Positions 32,108-41,900 of a stretch of DNA of 64,000 nucleotides are shown piece after piece. The first letter of the stretch is position 1; every line of letters starts with the position of its first letter. The stretch lies in the NCBI GenBank assembly GCA_933822405.4, contig CAKOGP040001112.1, forward strand, positions 1,221,378 to 1,285,377, given 5' to 3'. The notes beneath the pieces are model-generated. The model worked only from the letters and a program-made list of their open reading frames with translations. It was not told the origin of the DNA and searched no databases. Both the position numbers and the translations under genes were made by a program. This stretch comes from Cylindrotheca closterium (Eukaryota > Bacillariophyta > Bacillariophyceae > Bacillariales > Bacillariaceae).

Positions 32108-33341
32108 TTAGAGTGCCTCAGGCTTCAACACAAGAACACCTTCCCATGATTTTCCAGCATCCAAGGTGACAGGATCAAACTTGACAGACTCCACACATAC
32201 GAAGTTGTCAAACCCCATTGCCTCATTGCCATAAGGGCTCCATAGAACGGTATCTTCCCATCCAGCTTGGTTCAAGATGTTGAGCTGCCGAAATTTGGGT
32301 TAGAAATGATTCCATCCTAATGGCTGATCTCTTGAAAACAAGCAAAAACTTACAGCCTTTCCAGTACCCGAATCCTTGAGAACAGGGTCATTCACACCCT
32401 TGTACACTCGATCGTATTCTTCTGAAATCTTAATTGCACTACGATCCTCTGTTTGCATCTCTCCTTCGTCACCAACAAGCTTGTTCAAGAATTCCTTGCC
32501 TTCGAATGAACCAGTGATTTCAAGGTTTTCCAGGGAAGATGTGGTAAAATAGGAATGGAGGGCAGCTTGAAAATCGAAAGATTCTTCAGCGCCTTCATTC
32601 TTAACATTCATTACAGTCTTAAGCTCGCCGGCTTCCAACGAGACAGAGAAGTTGCACAGAAATTCCTGTCGTGTTGATTCATGTGAGGGAGTTGCTACTA
32701 CTAGGACCGATTCGGCATGCAAAGCTCAAGACTTACCTTATCCCACATCTCCTTGGTGTAATCACTAGGCTTCATCTGCATTGTCACAGTAGTATCAGTC
32801 GATTCCGTGACCTCCCACATGACATTACGGGCAAATCCGTGCTGTTGGATTTCGCCTGGTCCAAACTGAAAACAAAAAAGGAAATATTGAGCCCTTTGAC
32901 ACGTAGCAAAGGGAAAAAAAATTGCTGTTGGTGGAAATTTACCTGAGGCCAGCAGTGAGATAGACCCCCACTAATAGGCTTGGAACCATCCATTTTTGCG
33001 TCCGGGCGAACAGCAATGAATTCGGTGCCGTCTCCATCCTTATATGAAGTAACTACGCCACCGAAGAGGTAAACTTCTGCGGATGCACCAGATTCTGGGT
33101 GCACCAACTTGACAAACTCAAGTCCCTCGTCGTTCTTTATGATTCCACTTTCGGAGGAAGTAGTTGCGACGGCGTCGCTAAAGCCCCGTTTTTCGAGCCA
33201 TTTGGCGCGAGAGACTTTCTTCTTGGCAGCTCTGCTTGCGTTCAGGACCAAACTGGAAGGCTTGGACGGTGCTTGAATGTGAAAAGCAGAAGTGCTGTAG
33301 AGCAAAGAAGAGGCAACGATCGCAGCAACCGAAAACTTCAT
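32108..33341 (-). CDS. Plastid-targeted glucose-6-phosphate 1-epimerase-like protein
   Basis: Four exons (32943-33341, 32737-32865, 32354-32665, 32108-32284), all junctions in phase 0, introns of 77, 71 and 69 bp, about 338 residues. MKFSVAAIVASSLLYSTSAF is a signal peptide with a TSAF cleavage motif, then a basic Ser-rich transit stretch, so plastid targeting is likely. The enzyme part shows GASAEVYLFGGVVTSYK, GGLSHCWPQ joined to FGPGEIQQHGFARN across the first intron, ALHSYF with the conserved His, and NFVCVE with the conserved Glu. These are the marks of the hexose-6-phosphate mutarotase (YeaD/YMR099C) family, which interconverts anomers of glucose-6-phosphate. The usual length without presequence is about 300. 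Actual substrate is not determined. Confidence 0.85.
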
Positions 33342-33362
33342 GATTAACAAGTACAACTCAAG

Positions 33363-33363
<1 letters not shown>

Positions 33364-33402
<39 letters not shown>
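33364..33402. repeat. TTGA microsatellite, about 9.75 copies
   Basis: A perfect four-base tandem repeat of 39 nt lies 23-61 nt before the start of the epimerase gene, in its 5' untranslated region or promoter. Read in the gene's direction it is a run of CAAT units. Copy number is likely variable between strains. Confidence 0.9.
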
Positions 33403-33403
<1 letters not shown>

Positions 33404-33570
33404 GAATGGTTGATTGATGATTCACTTGAAACTCGTACGTCATAGTGATCGAACTATTCGAGTAAACTTTCCGGACGAAGCGAAGACGATCTCCCCAAAA
33501 AACACTTCGTCACGACCGCCATATTTGAATATCGTACTGTACACATCGGAATCATCATCAATAATCAATC

Positions 33571-34167
33571 ATGGACGTTGAAGCAAGCAGGAGGCAGCGG
33601 GGCAGAAAGACCCCTATGGACAATCCGTACAGCGATACTGCAGCACCGTTGCATTATTGGCACCCTATGAATGTGTTGCGTAGAGGGGTTTATATTGGTG
33701 TTTCTCTGTATGGTCTCAACTATTTCAATGCATACGAGACGATAATGAGAGATCCAAGTGTTTCTCACGAGTGGTTCAAGTTCGCCATTGCCGCTTCTGT
33801 GGGTACGTTCGACAATCTTCCACGCTACTTATGCATGGGATTTTTAAAAACTGACTTTGCGCTTGAAACTGTTGCAAAAGCTTTGCTGTTTGTAAAAGGG
33901 TATGTTGAGATATATGCGGGAAAATTAAAGAATCAGAAAGTTTCTTATGCTTCATTTCCTCGGTCCACACATGCTGCAATAATGTTGATATTGCTGTCTT
34001 CTTTGGCATACCATATTGCTCTTTGGCCGGCATATGGAGCAAAAACAATGCTGATTATGTTCCTCTTCGCAATGTTTCTGCTCCATTTCTGTCTACTCTT
34101 TCCCACGTATGTGCAAAACTTGGTGGCTTTCATAGTTCTAGGATTCTTCCTGCAGGAATACAAGTAA
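33571..34167 (+). CDS. Unknown membrane protein, about 198 residues
   Basis: Single exon from the ATG at 33571. The N-terminal 30 residues are hydrophilic with basic and Pro-rich text. Several hydrophobic stretches follow, the clearest being AAIMLILLSSLAYHIALWPA and MLIMFLFAMFLLHFCLLFP, then LVAFIVLGFFLQEYK at the C terminus. I estimate four or five membrane helices. There is no signal peptide or plastid motif. I do not recognise the family. It is divergent from the epimerase gene (about 230 bp between starts). Confidence 0.6.
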   Translation: MDVEASRRQRGRKTPMDNPYSDTAAPLHYWHPMNVLRRGVYIGVSLYGLNYFNAYETIMRDPSVSHEWFKFAIAASVGTFDNLPRYLCMGFLKTDFALETVAKALLFVKGYVEIYAGKLKNQKVSYASFPRSTHAAIMLILLSSLAYHIALWPAYGAKTMLIMFLFAMFLLHFCLLFPTYVQNLVAFIVLGFFLQEYK

Positions 34168-34333
34168 TTTTATTTTCAGAAAATATTGACATGATGCATT
34201 TCAAAATCCTGAATTCTCTCAATTTCTTCTCTTCTCAAATCAGTTTCGTCTGTCTGCCAACCATGGAATCTTCCACCTTACCTGCAAAATACAAACTATG
34301 ACTGTACCGGTACGGTATGCATCCTCTCCAATA

Positions 34334-34810
34334 GGGGTTGTCAATGAACCCAACCCAACTATTTTTTGTTTATTTTTATTGACCAATAGAAGGGCAGTAT
34401 TTTTCCCGATATTTGACCACCCCCTTTGAAGCCACGAACCAACTATTTTTGGGGAAAAGCCGGTAGTTTAGGGAGACGTACGATATCTCGTAGATATATT
34501 TGCCTACTTATTTTTCGTCGAAAAATAGCATGACCCAACTATTCTTTGTTTAAGTTTGGGCTACGTTTACTCAAAATTGAACTGTTCCACACGATAAATC
34601 TAAAACATTGGACAAGAATTGTAAATCTTTTATCCCGCGAATCAATTATCTCCGGGTCATTGAAGACCCAACTATAATATAGTTGGGTCTCTTTTCGGCA
34701 CAACTATTTTTTTCTTTCTGACCCAAACCAACTATTTTTTTTTTTGGCTCGACCAATCACAGCTGCCCAAAAAAAAGAAAAAGAGTTGGGTTGGGTTCAT
34801 TGACAACCCC
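34334..34810. mobile_element. MITE-like element with 27-bp terminal inverted repeats and TA target duplication
   Basis: The left end begins GGGGTTGTCAATGAACCCAA and the right end is its exact complement, giving terminal inverted repeats of about 27 bp ending in CCAACT. The element is flanked by TA on both sides (34332-34333 and 34811-34812), the target duplication of Tc1/mariner-type transposition. At 477 bp with no open frame for a transposase it is non-autonomous. The interior is AT-rich and repeats the word CCCAACTATT(T)n in several places. Near 34665-34689 it holds a near-perfect palindrome, GACCCAACTATAATATAGTTGGGTC-like, arranged around an AT-rich centre. It lies just upstream of the tRNA dimethylallyltransferase start codon. 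Confidence 0.85.
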
Positions 34811-34844
34811 TAATGTGTATTATCAAAGTGAGAAGAGACCCCAC

Positions 34845-36467
34845 ATGAAAGCATTGAGATGCCCAAGAACTAGGCTCATAATTGCTTGCATGTTGCTGCG
34901 AACGGGGAAGGCACTTCTTCAAATTACTCAACGGATGATTGGCCAGCCGAAAAGTTTATTATCTCTTTCCATGAGTAGCAGCAACAACTCCAAACTTTCG
35001 AAGAACCTTGTCGTCATCTTGGCTGGTCCTACTGCTACCGGAAAGAGCGACGTTGCTGCGAGGCTATGTGCTGAAGAAAATGGAATTATTGTTTCCGCAG
35101 ACAGTGTGCAAGCTTACAGAGGAGTGCAGATCGGCGCGAACAAACCGAGCAATCTGGAGCTTGAAAAGACTCCGCATCTGTTGATCGATGTTGCCGATTG
35201 CACACAAAACTACAACGCTGCCGAATGGCGTGCTGACGCCAGAACCGCAATCCAAGTCCTTTTGGACCCGAAAACCGATGCCGACGATACAAATCCGAGA
35301 GCCAACGATGTGATCGCCAGCGTTCGAAGTGCTCGTGATGCCAAAGGATGCAATCAAGATGACGCAATCTTGCCAATTGTATGTGGAGGCACCATGATGT
35401 ACATACAATGGCTTGTCCACGGTGCGCCAGATACAATGCGTCCAAGTGCAGAAGCCTCGGAACAAGCGAAAAAAACGATCTCTAACTTCCAGAAGAAAGA
35501 TGATTTCCAAGCTGCAAAAGATCATGTTTCTTCTTTTGGACAAGTTTTCAAAGCGAGAGTCGAGGGGTTCTGTGGCGATGATTGGTATGCCCATTTCTCT
35601 GTCTATGAATTGTTGCTGTGTTGAAGAAATGTTCGACAACTTACCAATCCTATTAGGTATAGATTACGTCGAACTCTGGAAGTTGCGCTAACAGCCCAAA
35701 CTGAAGTCGATAAGGCGTGGATAGTAGAGACACTATATACTGGAGAACGGAACGGAGGGTTAGAATCATTCGGTTGTGATGTTCGGTGCTTTTTCCTTTG
35801 TCCAGACGATCGTATGGGTCATACTAAGATCATTGACAGGCGCTGTGAAGAAATGGTTATCAAGGGTCTGTTGAAAGAAACGGCAGGTACGGTCTTTGTC
35901 TTTTGATGAGGAGCTGTGTTTCTTGTTTCTTACTATTCCAGCTTTCGAACTGATGCCATAGAGCTTAGTCTAACTGAACAAATGCCGGAAATGGCAGCAA
36001 GGGCAATCGGATATCGACAAACGTTGGATTATCTCTCCAAAGAGTTGCGGGACAACAAAGATTCTTCTGATGAGTTTGATTCGTTCATCAACGACTTCAC
36101 CACAGCTACGAGACGTTATGCCAAAAAGCAAATGTCTTGGTTTCGAAAAGACAAGGATTTTATGTTCATTCCTGTTTCTTTGTCTACAATAAAGGCCACA
36201 AGAGTTGAAGAAGCAGCTGCTATGATTCGGCATTATTGCCGTGTTTCTCGAGATGAATTTGAGAAGGAGTTGTATTCATCAGACAGTAGTTCGTCGATGG
36301 CAAAGAAACGGAATGAAGAACAAGGAAAGGGTATGAAGCTGTACCAATTCGAAAGGCACATCTTAAAAGCGGGAAGTGAAGAGTATGACGAATGCTTGTC
36401 ACAAGCCATACAGTGTCAAAAGAGGATGCAGAAATCAAAGAAACCAAAGCTTGAGGCTAGCAGCTGA
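34845..36467 (+). CDS. TRIT1: tRNA dimethylallyltransferase (MiaA/TRIT1 type)
   Basis: Three exons (34845-35584, 35657-35886, 35962-36467), introns of 72 and 75 bp, about 491 residues. The first 40 residues are basic and hydrophobic (RLIIACMLLRTGKALLQ), compatible with mitochondrial or plastid import. Alternative start: Met at about residue 44. The P-loop LAGPTATGKSDVA, the SADSVQAYRGVQIGANKPS and HLLIDV motifs, GGTMMYIQWLVHGAP, and DWYRLRRTLEVALT (across the first intron) identify the family. It transfers an isopentenyl group to A37 of UNN-reading tRNAs, improving decoding. RAIGYRQTL follows the second intron, whose acceptor at 35961 is preferred because the nearer AG at 35941 would bring a stop codon. 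The MITE ends 35 bp before the start. Confidence 0.87.
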
Positions 36468-36546
36468 AAATGTTTGGAATTTTCGTATTTGCAGTCTAGT
36501 TCAGACAGTAAAAATGGCATCTCAAAGAAGGGGGAAAGAATGGATA

Positions 36547-37377
36547 TTAGCCAATTCCATATCCTCCGTGACGACGTCCCTTTCCATGCTTGACACCGGT
36601 TGGTTTTTTTGATCTCACTGCTGTCTTCTCAACAGTGTCGAACAACGATGCCATTTTCTTGCCAACGGCTTTTGCCTCTCCACGTGGTAATCTCCACGCA
36701 ATGCAGTACGGAGGTAGTTGATAAATTGGTCTTTCCGACCATGATGCTATTTCGGGCCCCTCATCTCTCAATTCGATCTCTCTTGCGTCATTGTCTTCCG
36801 ACATTGTTGGAAGGTTGTTTTCATTGCTGTTTCCAAAAACGATTTCTCCATCAGGCTGATGCTCGAGGCATTTGACAGCTACATCATGGAAAGCTGCATG
36901 ACACCGTAGGGGCGATAAGTCGATCACAATTTCGTCGACACCAGTCTTGTCTTTGTGCAAAACAATCGAGGCTTGTCCCCGTGCATCACACAACGATCGA
37001 TACGTGTTCAGCAGTGGCGCATCTCGCCGTTGTGATCTCCATCCTGAACCAGCGACTTCCAGAAATCCTTTTCGCCTGGCTTGATCAAACAACTTTCTTT
37101 CGTCTTCGTTCAATCGGTGCGGCATGCCACGTGATCCAGTTCCTTTTCGTTTGGCAGGTTTCCCCCAGCTGATACGTTCGACATCATTGACAGTGGGTCG
37201 AAAACCGTCCATTTTGGACTCCCAAAACTCTCCACAGCGTGTGGTGTGTGGTGAACTGTTTTTCCGAGCGAAGAGAACTATTGTAGAGTGCAAAGGTCGA
37301 GTAGCAGTCCCCACTTGAAACGCTTGCACAGAGGACAAAACTCCGTTAAGAATCATCAACCTCTTCATCATCTTCAT
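36547..37377 (-). CDS. Plastid-targeted hypothetical protein
   Basis: Single exon, 276 residues, ATG at 37377. MKMMKRLMILNGVLSSVQAF is a signal peptide ending in a VQAF motif of the secondary-plastid type. The mature part contains GMPHRLNEDERKLFDQARRK, a GWRSQRRDAPLLNTYRSLCDAR segment (split here by my wording only) and DEIVIDLSPLR, after which the C-terminal half is less conserved-looking and ends in a Gly/His/Arg tail. The text resembles uncharacterised algal and plant plastid proteins I cannot name. It is convergent with TRIT1, 79 bp apart. Confidence 0.6.
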   Translation of the reverse strand: MKMMKRLMILNGVLSSVQAFQVGTATRPLHSTIVLFARKNSSPHTTRCGEFWESKMDGFRPTVNDVERISWGKPAKRKGTGSRGMPHRLNEDERKLFDQARRKGFLEVAGSGWRSQRRDAPLLNTYRSLCDARGQASIVLHKDKTGVDEIVIDLSPLRCHAAFHDVAVKCLEHQPDGEIVFGNSNENNLPTMSEDNDAREIELRDEGPEIASWSERPIYQLPPYCIAWRLPRGEAKAVGKKMASLFDTVEKTAVRSKKPTGVKHGKGRRHGGYGIG

Positions 37378-37879
37378 AGTAGAGTTGGAATTCTCTCCTT
37401 TTCACCCGCTAGGGACAGACAATTGCTTCTACTGGTATGACTGTTTTCCCGCCTTGTGGTCGGATACACGTGTATTACGTATTATATACATCAAAATGAT
37501 GCGTTCCAGAAAATCTGACTCATTGGTTCATTCATTCACTACAGTAAAAATCGACCGAAATGATCATATTTGGGGGAAGATTCTTGGAAGTTCGGAGGTT
37601 TTGTACTATCATCAACTTGATACTGGTACGAAGCGTCGTAGCAAGGTCGTAATACTTATATACGATACTATACAGTACTATGCTGTGCCTACTACGGTAC
37701 AATATATTATACTCGAGGCTTCATTTTATAATTCCTGTTTTAATTTGGGGGATCCTATTAACACCAACTATAGTACCACCACCACGCATCCACACAACGC
37801 ACAACAAGCAACCTCACCATTTCATTTGAGAGATAGGTGGAGATCTTCCATAGCGACAAACAAGATAGAATAAAGAAAG
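37378..37879. other. Intergenic region between divergent genes
   Basis: About 500 bp rich in TATA-, TACAGTAC- and TATAC-type words, between the divergent plastid-protein and CX9C-protein genes. No coding or RNA gene is seen. The promoters of both should lie here. Confidence 0.45.
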
Positions 37880-38323
37880 ATGGTTTGGGGAAGCATCAAG
37901 AACGCGATCGGACTTGGCGAACCAGAATTGCCAGAAGGCCCCACCAAGCTGCCTTCTTACTTTCCAGTCGAACCGAAGGGCTGCGAGAAACACTCTCAGA
38001 AGCTATTCAATTGCCTTGCAAATGAGGCAACCACCAAAGCACGAGACATGGAACGTGCTGGACTACACAAGTCTTATTTCGCAGACGTGAAGGCGAAGGC
38101 AACAGATGAAACTGCTGCAGCTGCGGTTTCAGAAGACCCTACGAATCCCGACTTTCCAAAACAAGGCGACAATCCTCTTGACGAATGCAGAACATTCTTG
38201 GCATATTACCAGCGATGTTGTGATCGGCAACTAAAGAAGAGAAAGAACTTTATCCTGTTGGACCATGTCCGTGTCCAAGACGAGTACCGATACAAAGGTC
38301 CCAGTGTAGAAGAAGCAAAGTAG
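37880..38323 (+). CDS. Twin-CX9C (CHCH-like) small protein
   Basis: Single exon, 147 residues. Cys35 and Cys45 form one CX9C pair (CEKHSQKLFNC) and Cys103 and Cys113 form the second (CRTFLAYYQRC), with an extra Cys114. Twin CX9C proteins fold as a helical hairpin with two disulfides and are usually trapped in the mitochondrial intermembrane space by the Mia40/Erv1 system. The spacing of about 57 residues between pairs is much longer than in classical members (about 10-25), so this may be a diverged form. No presequence is visible, as expected for Mia40 substrates. The exact function is unknown. Confidence 0.7.
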   Translation: MVWGSIKNAIGLGEPELPEGPTKLPSYFPVEPKGCEKHSQKLFNCLANEATTKARDMERAGLHKSYFADVKAKATDETAAAAVSEDPTNPDFPKQGDNPLDECRTFLAYYQRCCDRQLKKRKNFILLDHVRVQDEYRYKGPSVEEAK

Positions 38324-38914
38324 ATGCAGATAACATGTGTTCTATACAGCGTTGGGAATGCGCATTCTACAAACAATACCTCTAAGTCATTTCCTTTGGG
38401 CCTTTTGATTGACCACAGACAGGCCGGGCAATACTGGACTATGTTATCTCATAATAAAAATATAAAACGAAAGCCCCCAGCCAGCACCACGTCAACGCCT
38501 CTTTTTCTCTCTTTTTACAGTACAGAAGTACTCACTTGAAAATTATTTCAATACTGTACGTTGTGGAAACTGTGTTGTTGCATTACGATTGATGATGATT
38601 CATTCATTCTAAGGCTGTCGTACCGGTACCATTATACCGGTACCCGTATCGTACAGTAGAATACAGTATTAAAATAGGGCCACGAGAAAACTGTAAATTG
38701 TGGAAAATATTTATTCGTGGAGGTCGAGGAATTGTCGGCATGAAAATTGCACCAATGCTGACACCACGTACAATTCCTACTGCACCTTACGCGATAAATT
38801 TCGTTTTACGTGCGCCCGCACCTCGTTGTGCATCCATCTTCGACCTCCTGATTACTGATGATCACAGTTTGAAGTTACAGTACAGTATTGAGGAAAGAAT
38901 CAATCGCACAAATA
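38324..38914. promoter_or_regulatory. Intergenic region upstream of the HMGS fusion gene
   Basis: About 590 bp. A pair of GTACCGGTAC/ACCGGTAC words occurs at about 38619-38645, followed by repeated CGTATCGTACAGTA text. Sterol-regulated promoters of animals carry SRE boxes; I see no clear match. No gene is visible. Confidence 0.4.
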
Positions 38915-41900
38915 ATGAGCGGAGTACTAGCAGTTGGTGCTGCTGTAGGTGCATTGGCGTCACAAGCAGCACGCCGTCTGTCTTCTTCTTCTCCAACGAA
39001 CTCCCAAGAGCATTTCTTCAAGGAGAAGAATGTTGGCATTTTGGCAATTGAGGTGTACACACCGTGCACCTATATCAGTCAAGAGGACTTGGAAGAGCAC
39101 TCAGGAGTTTCAAAGGGGAAATTTACGATTGGCTTGGGTCAAGAAGGATTGGGTTTTTGTGGCGATGCCGAAGATGTCAACAGCCTCGCCCTTACAGTGG
39201 TTCACTCATTGCTAGAGAAGTACGACGATTCCTTCAAAAAGAGAACCTTGTTGACATATGATATTTTGGCTTGCTCACGTTGATCTTGTTTTATAACAAC
39301 TCACTCTACTCAGGTATCAAATTGATCCGACGGAAGTGGGAAGACTGGAGGTTGGCACGGAAACTTTGGTCGACAAATCCAAGTCTACCAAAACAGTTCT
39401 GATGGATCTCTTCCCAGGAAACTCAGAAATCGAAGGCGCTACTGTAATCAATGCTTGCTACGGAGGCACAGCAGCTCTACTGAATGCTTTCGCTTGGGTA
39501 GAGTCTGAAGGTTGGGATGGAAGGTTTGCCATTGTGGTAGCAGCAGATATCGCGGCTTACGCTCGGGGAAGTGCAAGACCGACATCCGGATGTGGAGCCG
39601 TAGCCTGCCTCATTGGTAGGGATGCTCCATTGGTGTTTGATCCCAGAGAAAAAGCGACTTATGCAGCGAATGTTTGGGATTTTTTCAAACCAGATCACAG
39701 TGTGGAATATCCAACGGTCGATGGGAAACTCTCGGTACGGCAGCAACAAGACGTCAGCGATATGATGTTCGCGTATATATACTTTATATTTGTTTCTTTG
39801 GCTCACTTTTTACTCTTTTACATATTTTATTTGCAGCAAGATTGCTATTATCAAGGTAATAATACGGAGTCAAACTTCGATTCTTCATACGTGGCGTGAC
39901 TTCTAACAACTCTCCTGCGCAGCTCTTGAGGCCGTCTATACTAGGTTCTGCGACAAGCTTTGCAAAAATAATCCTGGCATGGACTTCAACGCGAGCAGCC
40001 ACGAGTACGTCGTTATGCACGCCCCATACAATAAATTAGTATCCAAGTCATTCGGCAGATTGTTCTTTCTCGACGCACGAAAACAAAAGAAAGAGGGAAA
40101 AGGAGAAGACAACCCAGCTATCGACACTGAGTGGCTAACCAAGCCATTGACGGAAACATACACGGATAAAGCGCTCGAAAAGGTACTTAAGACCCTGAGT
40201 AAAGATTCTTTTGATCAACGATTGGGAGATGCCAACATGGCCAGCAAAATGGTTGGCAATACTTATACTGCCAGTGTCTTCTTCGGACTAGCCTCTCTCG
40301 TCGATCGTGTGGGAGGGAGAGGAGAACTGACTGCGGGCAAATCCATCGCTGTTTTCTCGTATGGCTCTGGTGCTATTGCTTCAATGTATCGTCTCTCTGT
40401 GTAAGTGACAGCGAATTGACTTTGTCTGTGCATTAGTTTGATCATCTCATCAGTATGTTTATCAACTTGTTCCATCAGCCGCGAAGTGGCAAAGTCATCG
40501 AGATTCTCGATTCCAAAGATGGTTGAGGCTCTAAAGTTGATGGATCGATTGCAGAGCCGTGACAAGGTTCATCCTAGTGAGCTAGATCTGTGAGTGCAGT
40601 ATTGTGTCAGTGTTCCCGTGCAACGACAGGTGTAGGAAGATTCTCAACTTTGTACTATTGGCTTCCCCAGGGCTTTGGAGACCCGTGCACGAATGCATCG
40701 AGCGGGGGCTCCCTATTCTCCTGTATATCCTACTGTTGGAAGGATGTTTCCAGGAACATACTATCTCAACGGCATTGACTCGAAATGGAGACGTAGTTAT
40801 TCAAGAGTTCCACTAGATGCAAAGATGGAAAAGTCTGGAGCTAAATTGGCTCCACCCATTGTTCTTCGAATGGCAAAAAAAGATGCCATATCTCAGCCGG
40901 TCACTGGTAAGCTCCAAGTTCTCTCGTCGACAGAAGATGGAAAGGCTGACAAAATCACCGAGTCGAGGCGGCGTATCGCCTGTGTCATTACAGGGACCGC
41001 AGCAGGACTTCCAGGAGACAGGAATGTTTTCGACCCTTCGAATCTGCAACGTTTGGTTGACGGAGAAACGTGTATCACCCCCGTGTCTGGTAGCATGAAG
41101 AGTGCTATGCTTGAAAAATGTGTTGTACAACTTAAAAAATTTCCTGATGGAACTACCAAGCGATTTCCAGTGGAGGTAGAAGACGATGTTATCAAACTTG
41201 CAGCCCAACTTGGGTCCTTTGACTTGTCCATTGCGTACGGAGTACCTAGCGGGCTTGCAGAAACAATGGATCTCGCTGCTCAGGTGGCGGTTGCGGCTGG
41301 AATGGAGGCCCTGAAGTCCGCAGGCTTGGTGAAAGGAAGGAGCAACGATCCTAAGGAGTGGATGCTAGAAGGTAGGAAAATTCGAAACTTCAATCAACAC
41401 TTGTGAATAACGTTGTAGTCGGTCACTGATGTTCAATCCTTTCTCGTCCAGAAATGTACCGTGATTCAACAGGTGTCGTTTACGCTTCCTCATTCCCCGC
41501 GATGGATGCTGCAGTGGGCGAGGTCATGCGATTTCTCCAATCGAAGACCGTTGGAGCTGCTTCAAGTATGCGCTTAATTTCTGCTCTTCGTGGCCGCTTG
41601 CTACGAGCATCGGAAGACCGGGAGTTGTCAGACGACGACGAGGCAGCCTTTGCTCGTCTATTGACTCGGGCCGGAGAAATTGAAGGCAACGCAGACATCA
41701 GTGGAGTGAACCCAGACAGCGAATACGAGTTCGATAGGAAATTCCTTTTCCGCGTTCTTGTACTTGGAAACGCGCAGCTCGCTCAACTAGCTGGTTGTCG
41801 AGGTCCTAACACACAAACAAATGCCGCATGTGCAGGCACAACACAGGTATGATCTTCGTCTTTCTCTGTGATATTTGGAAATCATTGACTCACCGTCATG

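Noticed and set aside
34791..34844. Starting the TRIT1 frame within the MITE right end
   Set aside because: Only a TTG is available there and the first ATG in frame, 34845, gives a targeting-like N terminus.
35939..35961. Using the first AG (35941) as acceptor for TRIT1 exon 3
   Set aside because: It leads to an immediate stop codon; the AG at 35961 restores the RAIGYRQTL text in frame.
40813..41208. Antisense frame opposite the HMGS fusion
   Set aside because: No domain signal, and the sense frame is a good HMGS/KS match.
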